NCBI RefSeq assembly: GCF_000002235.5
Contig: NW_022145606.1
Coordinates: forward strand, 47,479,274-47,543,273
Source: Strongylocentrotus purpuratus
Taxonomy: Eukaryota; Echinodermata; Echinoidea; Camarodonta; Strongylocentrotidae
Length of the DNA stretch: 64,000 nt
Direction: 5' to 3'
Shown here: one piece after another, positions 63,701 through 64,000 of the stretch
Layout of the letters: the number at the start of each line of letters is the position of its first letter
Numbering within the stretch: the first letter of the stretch is position 1
Made by a program: the position numbers and the translations under genes
The notes under the pieces: generated by a model
The model's input: only the letters and a program-made list of their open reading frames with translations
Told to the model about the DNA's origin: nothing
The model's database searches: none

Positions 63701-63947
63701 AAAATAGAAAGTGATGGAAGAAGAATTGTCGGCCGAGTATAGAAGTAGAAGCAGTAGACGCAGCAGCACCAGGGTATCACAATTGGTAGGCTAGCTGTCA
63801 TTTACAAAAACATACGAACATAAAATGATTCAAGTCCATACAGTTACCATTATCTTCATTTTAATTTGATAACAAAACGTCGCTCTCTCTACATTTTCTC
63901 TTTACTACCATTTTATCAGGTACTATCTCACCATGAGGGAGGAATAG
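57708..63947 (+). CDS. Type I membrane protein with three FN3 domains
   Basis: Seven exons, each joined in phase, give 428 residues: 57708-57783, 59572-59607, 60025-60369, 60698-61039, 61584-61916, 62904-63030, 63920-63947. Order: signal peptide (TLYTVIAVLSVLLYSC), three fibronectin type III domains each on its own phase-1 exon, a Thr/Glu/Pro stalk (VVTTEPLITEPQKTEPKR), a membrane helix (CTVVVILLILGYYL) and the tail TMREE-stop. Each FN3 carries WxxxHxGDGPIC near the B-C strands and a second Cys near the G strand, probably a disulfide specific to this subfamily. FN3 domains with GDGPI are common in receptor kinases and phosphatases, but no such domain is present here. I cannot name the gene. 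Partners or ligands are unknown. Confidence 0.85.
57811..58075. mobile_element. Foldback MITE in FN3 gene intron 1
   Basis: GTTGGAATGATTTTTC, AAATGATTGTCAC and TATTCTTGATA in the left half are mirrored in the right half (TATCAAGAATA, GTCACAATCATTT, GAAAAATTATTCCAAC). Confidence 0.75.
58230..58570. mobile_element. Decayed M4 MITE in FN3 gene intron 1
   Basis: Left end TTTAAAGATAAACTTGAGTT near 58216; right portion GTGTACAGTGCTTCTTAC to CGATCAACTTTTTCTGATC. The centre is replaced. Confidence 0.6.
59572..59607 (+). CDS. FN3 gene exon 2, 36 nt
   Basis: Encodes VLLYSCREKSNP between acceptor TTTTGCAG and donor GTAAGT. It extends the leader and carries the likely cleavage region. Phase 1 in and out. 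Confidence 0.7.
60025..60369 (+). CDS. FN3 gene exon 3, FN3 domain 1
   Basis: LPKVLPRLSYPPKATAIGTS then YAVVRWYEQHSGDGPICAYA and onward to LSLTTLSI. Trp, the Tyr of GYQVSV and the ending LTT are FN3 core positions. One NMT glycosylation site. Confidence 0.9.
60698..61039 (+). CDS. FN3 gene exon 4, FN3 domain 2
   Basis: VLPTLMEAPQSTNLSSTHVS then IRWTNQHQGDGPICGYGINI, and an acidic loop DDKDRDDDDSD. Ends LQFTTKPVTIPVV. More diverged from domains 1 and 3; NLS and NTT glycosylation sites. Confidence 0.92.
61584..61916 (+). CDS. FN3 gene exon 5, FN3 domain 3
   Basis: VLPRLSHPPNVKSIGTSYAV then VQWQEQHTGDGPICAYAIDR and onward to YLTTPSI. Very close to domain 1 across the whole exon and into the upstream intron, so one is a recent duplicate. 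Confidence 0.92.
62572..62720. mobile_element. M8 MITE, copy 3, in FN3 gene intron 5
   Basis: GGCCCCGTTTCACAAAACTT left, GTGGAACGGGTCCC right, forming a terminal inverted repeat; TATCAGCAGATTTGTCACTG inside. Confidence 0.7.
62904..63030 (+). CDS. FN3 gene exon 6, stalk and most of membrane helix
   Basis: VVTTEPLITEPQKTEPKRVP then ISEASFCTKPKCTVVVILLI. Acceptor TCTATCAG, donor GTGAGT, two bases out. Confidence 0.8.
63080..63305. repeat. Dispersed repeat shared with 33000-33245
   Basis: AAAGATCTATGGATATTTGG and CATGCTAACTATGAACCGG match the insert inside the split M7 element. It lies in FN3 gene intron 6. Confidence 0.6.
63920..63947 (+). CDS. FN3 gene exon 7, end of helix, tail and stop
   Basis: Completes a Gly codon then YYLTMREE and TAG (63945). 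Acceptor TTTATCAG. The tail is too short for any signalling domain. Confidence 0.7.
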
Positions 63948-64000
63948 TGCGAAGGACCTATATACATCCACCTTGTCTACGCATTCCTCTAACCTATGGA

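Overview
This is a eukaryotic, animal nuclear window: introns with GT/AG borders, AT-rich intergenic DNA, very many short dispersed repeats and long G/C homopolymer runs. The two best recognised genes, BAZ1B (WSTF) and GEN1, look deuterostome. The repeat style, together with an intronless chemoreceptor-like GPCR and an FN3 receptor-like gene, suggests an echinoderm, most likely a sea urchin. That assignment is inference; the animal-gene calls are not.

Layout. Positions 1-18092 (minus strand) hold the 5' two thirds of BAZ1B, a chromatin-remodelling subunit. Fifteen coding exons could be placed with consistent reading phase, from the start codon at 18092 to the end of the DDT domain at 1915. 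The PHD and bromodomain exons lie beyond the left edge. Its introns are full of DNA-transposon relics (MITEs) and a 9-copy minisatellite. Positions 18093-18678 are a 586-bp head-to-head promoter. Positions 18679-30191 (plus strand) hold complete GEN1, a Holliday-junction resolvase: ten coding exons, 1536 residues, all catalytic acidic residues present, and a very large final exon encoding a long disordered tail. Positions 30192-41775 are a repeat-rich intergenic stretch with tandem arrays and a retrotransposon relic. Positions 41776-42858 (minus) hold a single-exon rhodopsin-family GPCR. Positions 42904-57707 have no gene that I can support. Positions 57708-63947 (plus) hold a complete seven-exon gene for a small type I membrane protein: signal peptide, three FN3 domains, Thr/Glu/Pro stalk, one membrane helix and a very short tail.

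How the parts relate. BAZ1B and GEN1 diverge from one promoter. Both families act in DNA repair or chromatin in other animals, so co-regulation is plausible. The most notable unexplained structures are: degenerate duplicate copies of GEN1 exon 2 and exon 6 inside its own introns; a five-times repeated short hydrophobic motif plus SUMO-interaction-like motifs in the GEN1 tail; apparent single-base frame changes in the Lys-rich BAZ1B exon; a 14-nt candidate micro-exon; a roughly 400-nt polypyrimidine tract abutting a BAZ1B splice acceptor; and a dense set of TTAA-flanked MITE families, several nested in one another.
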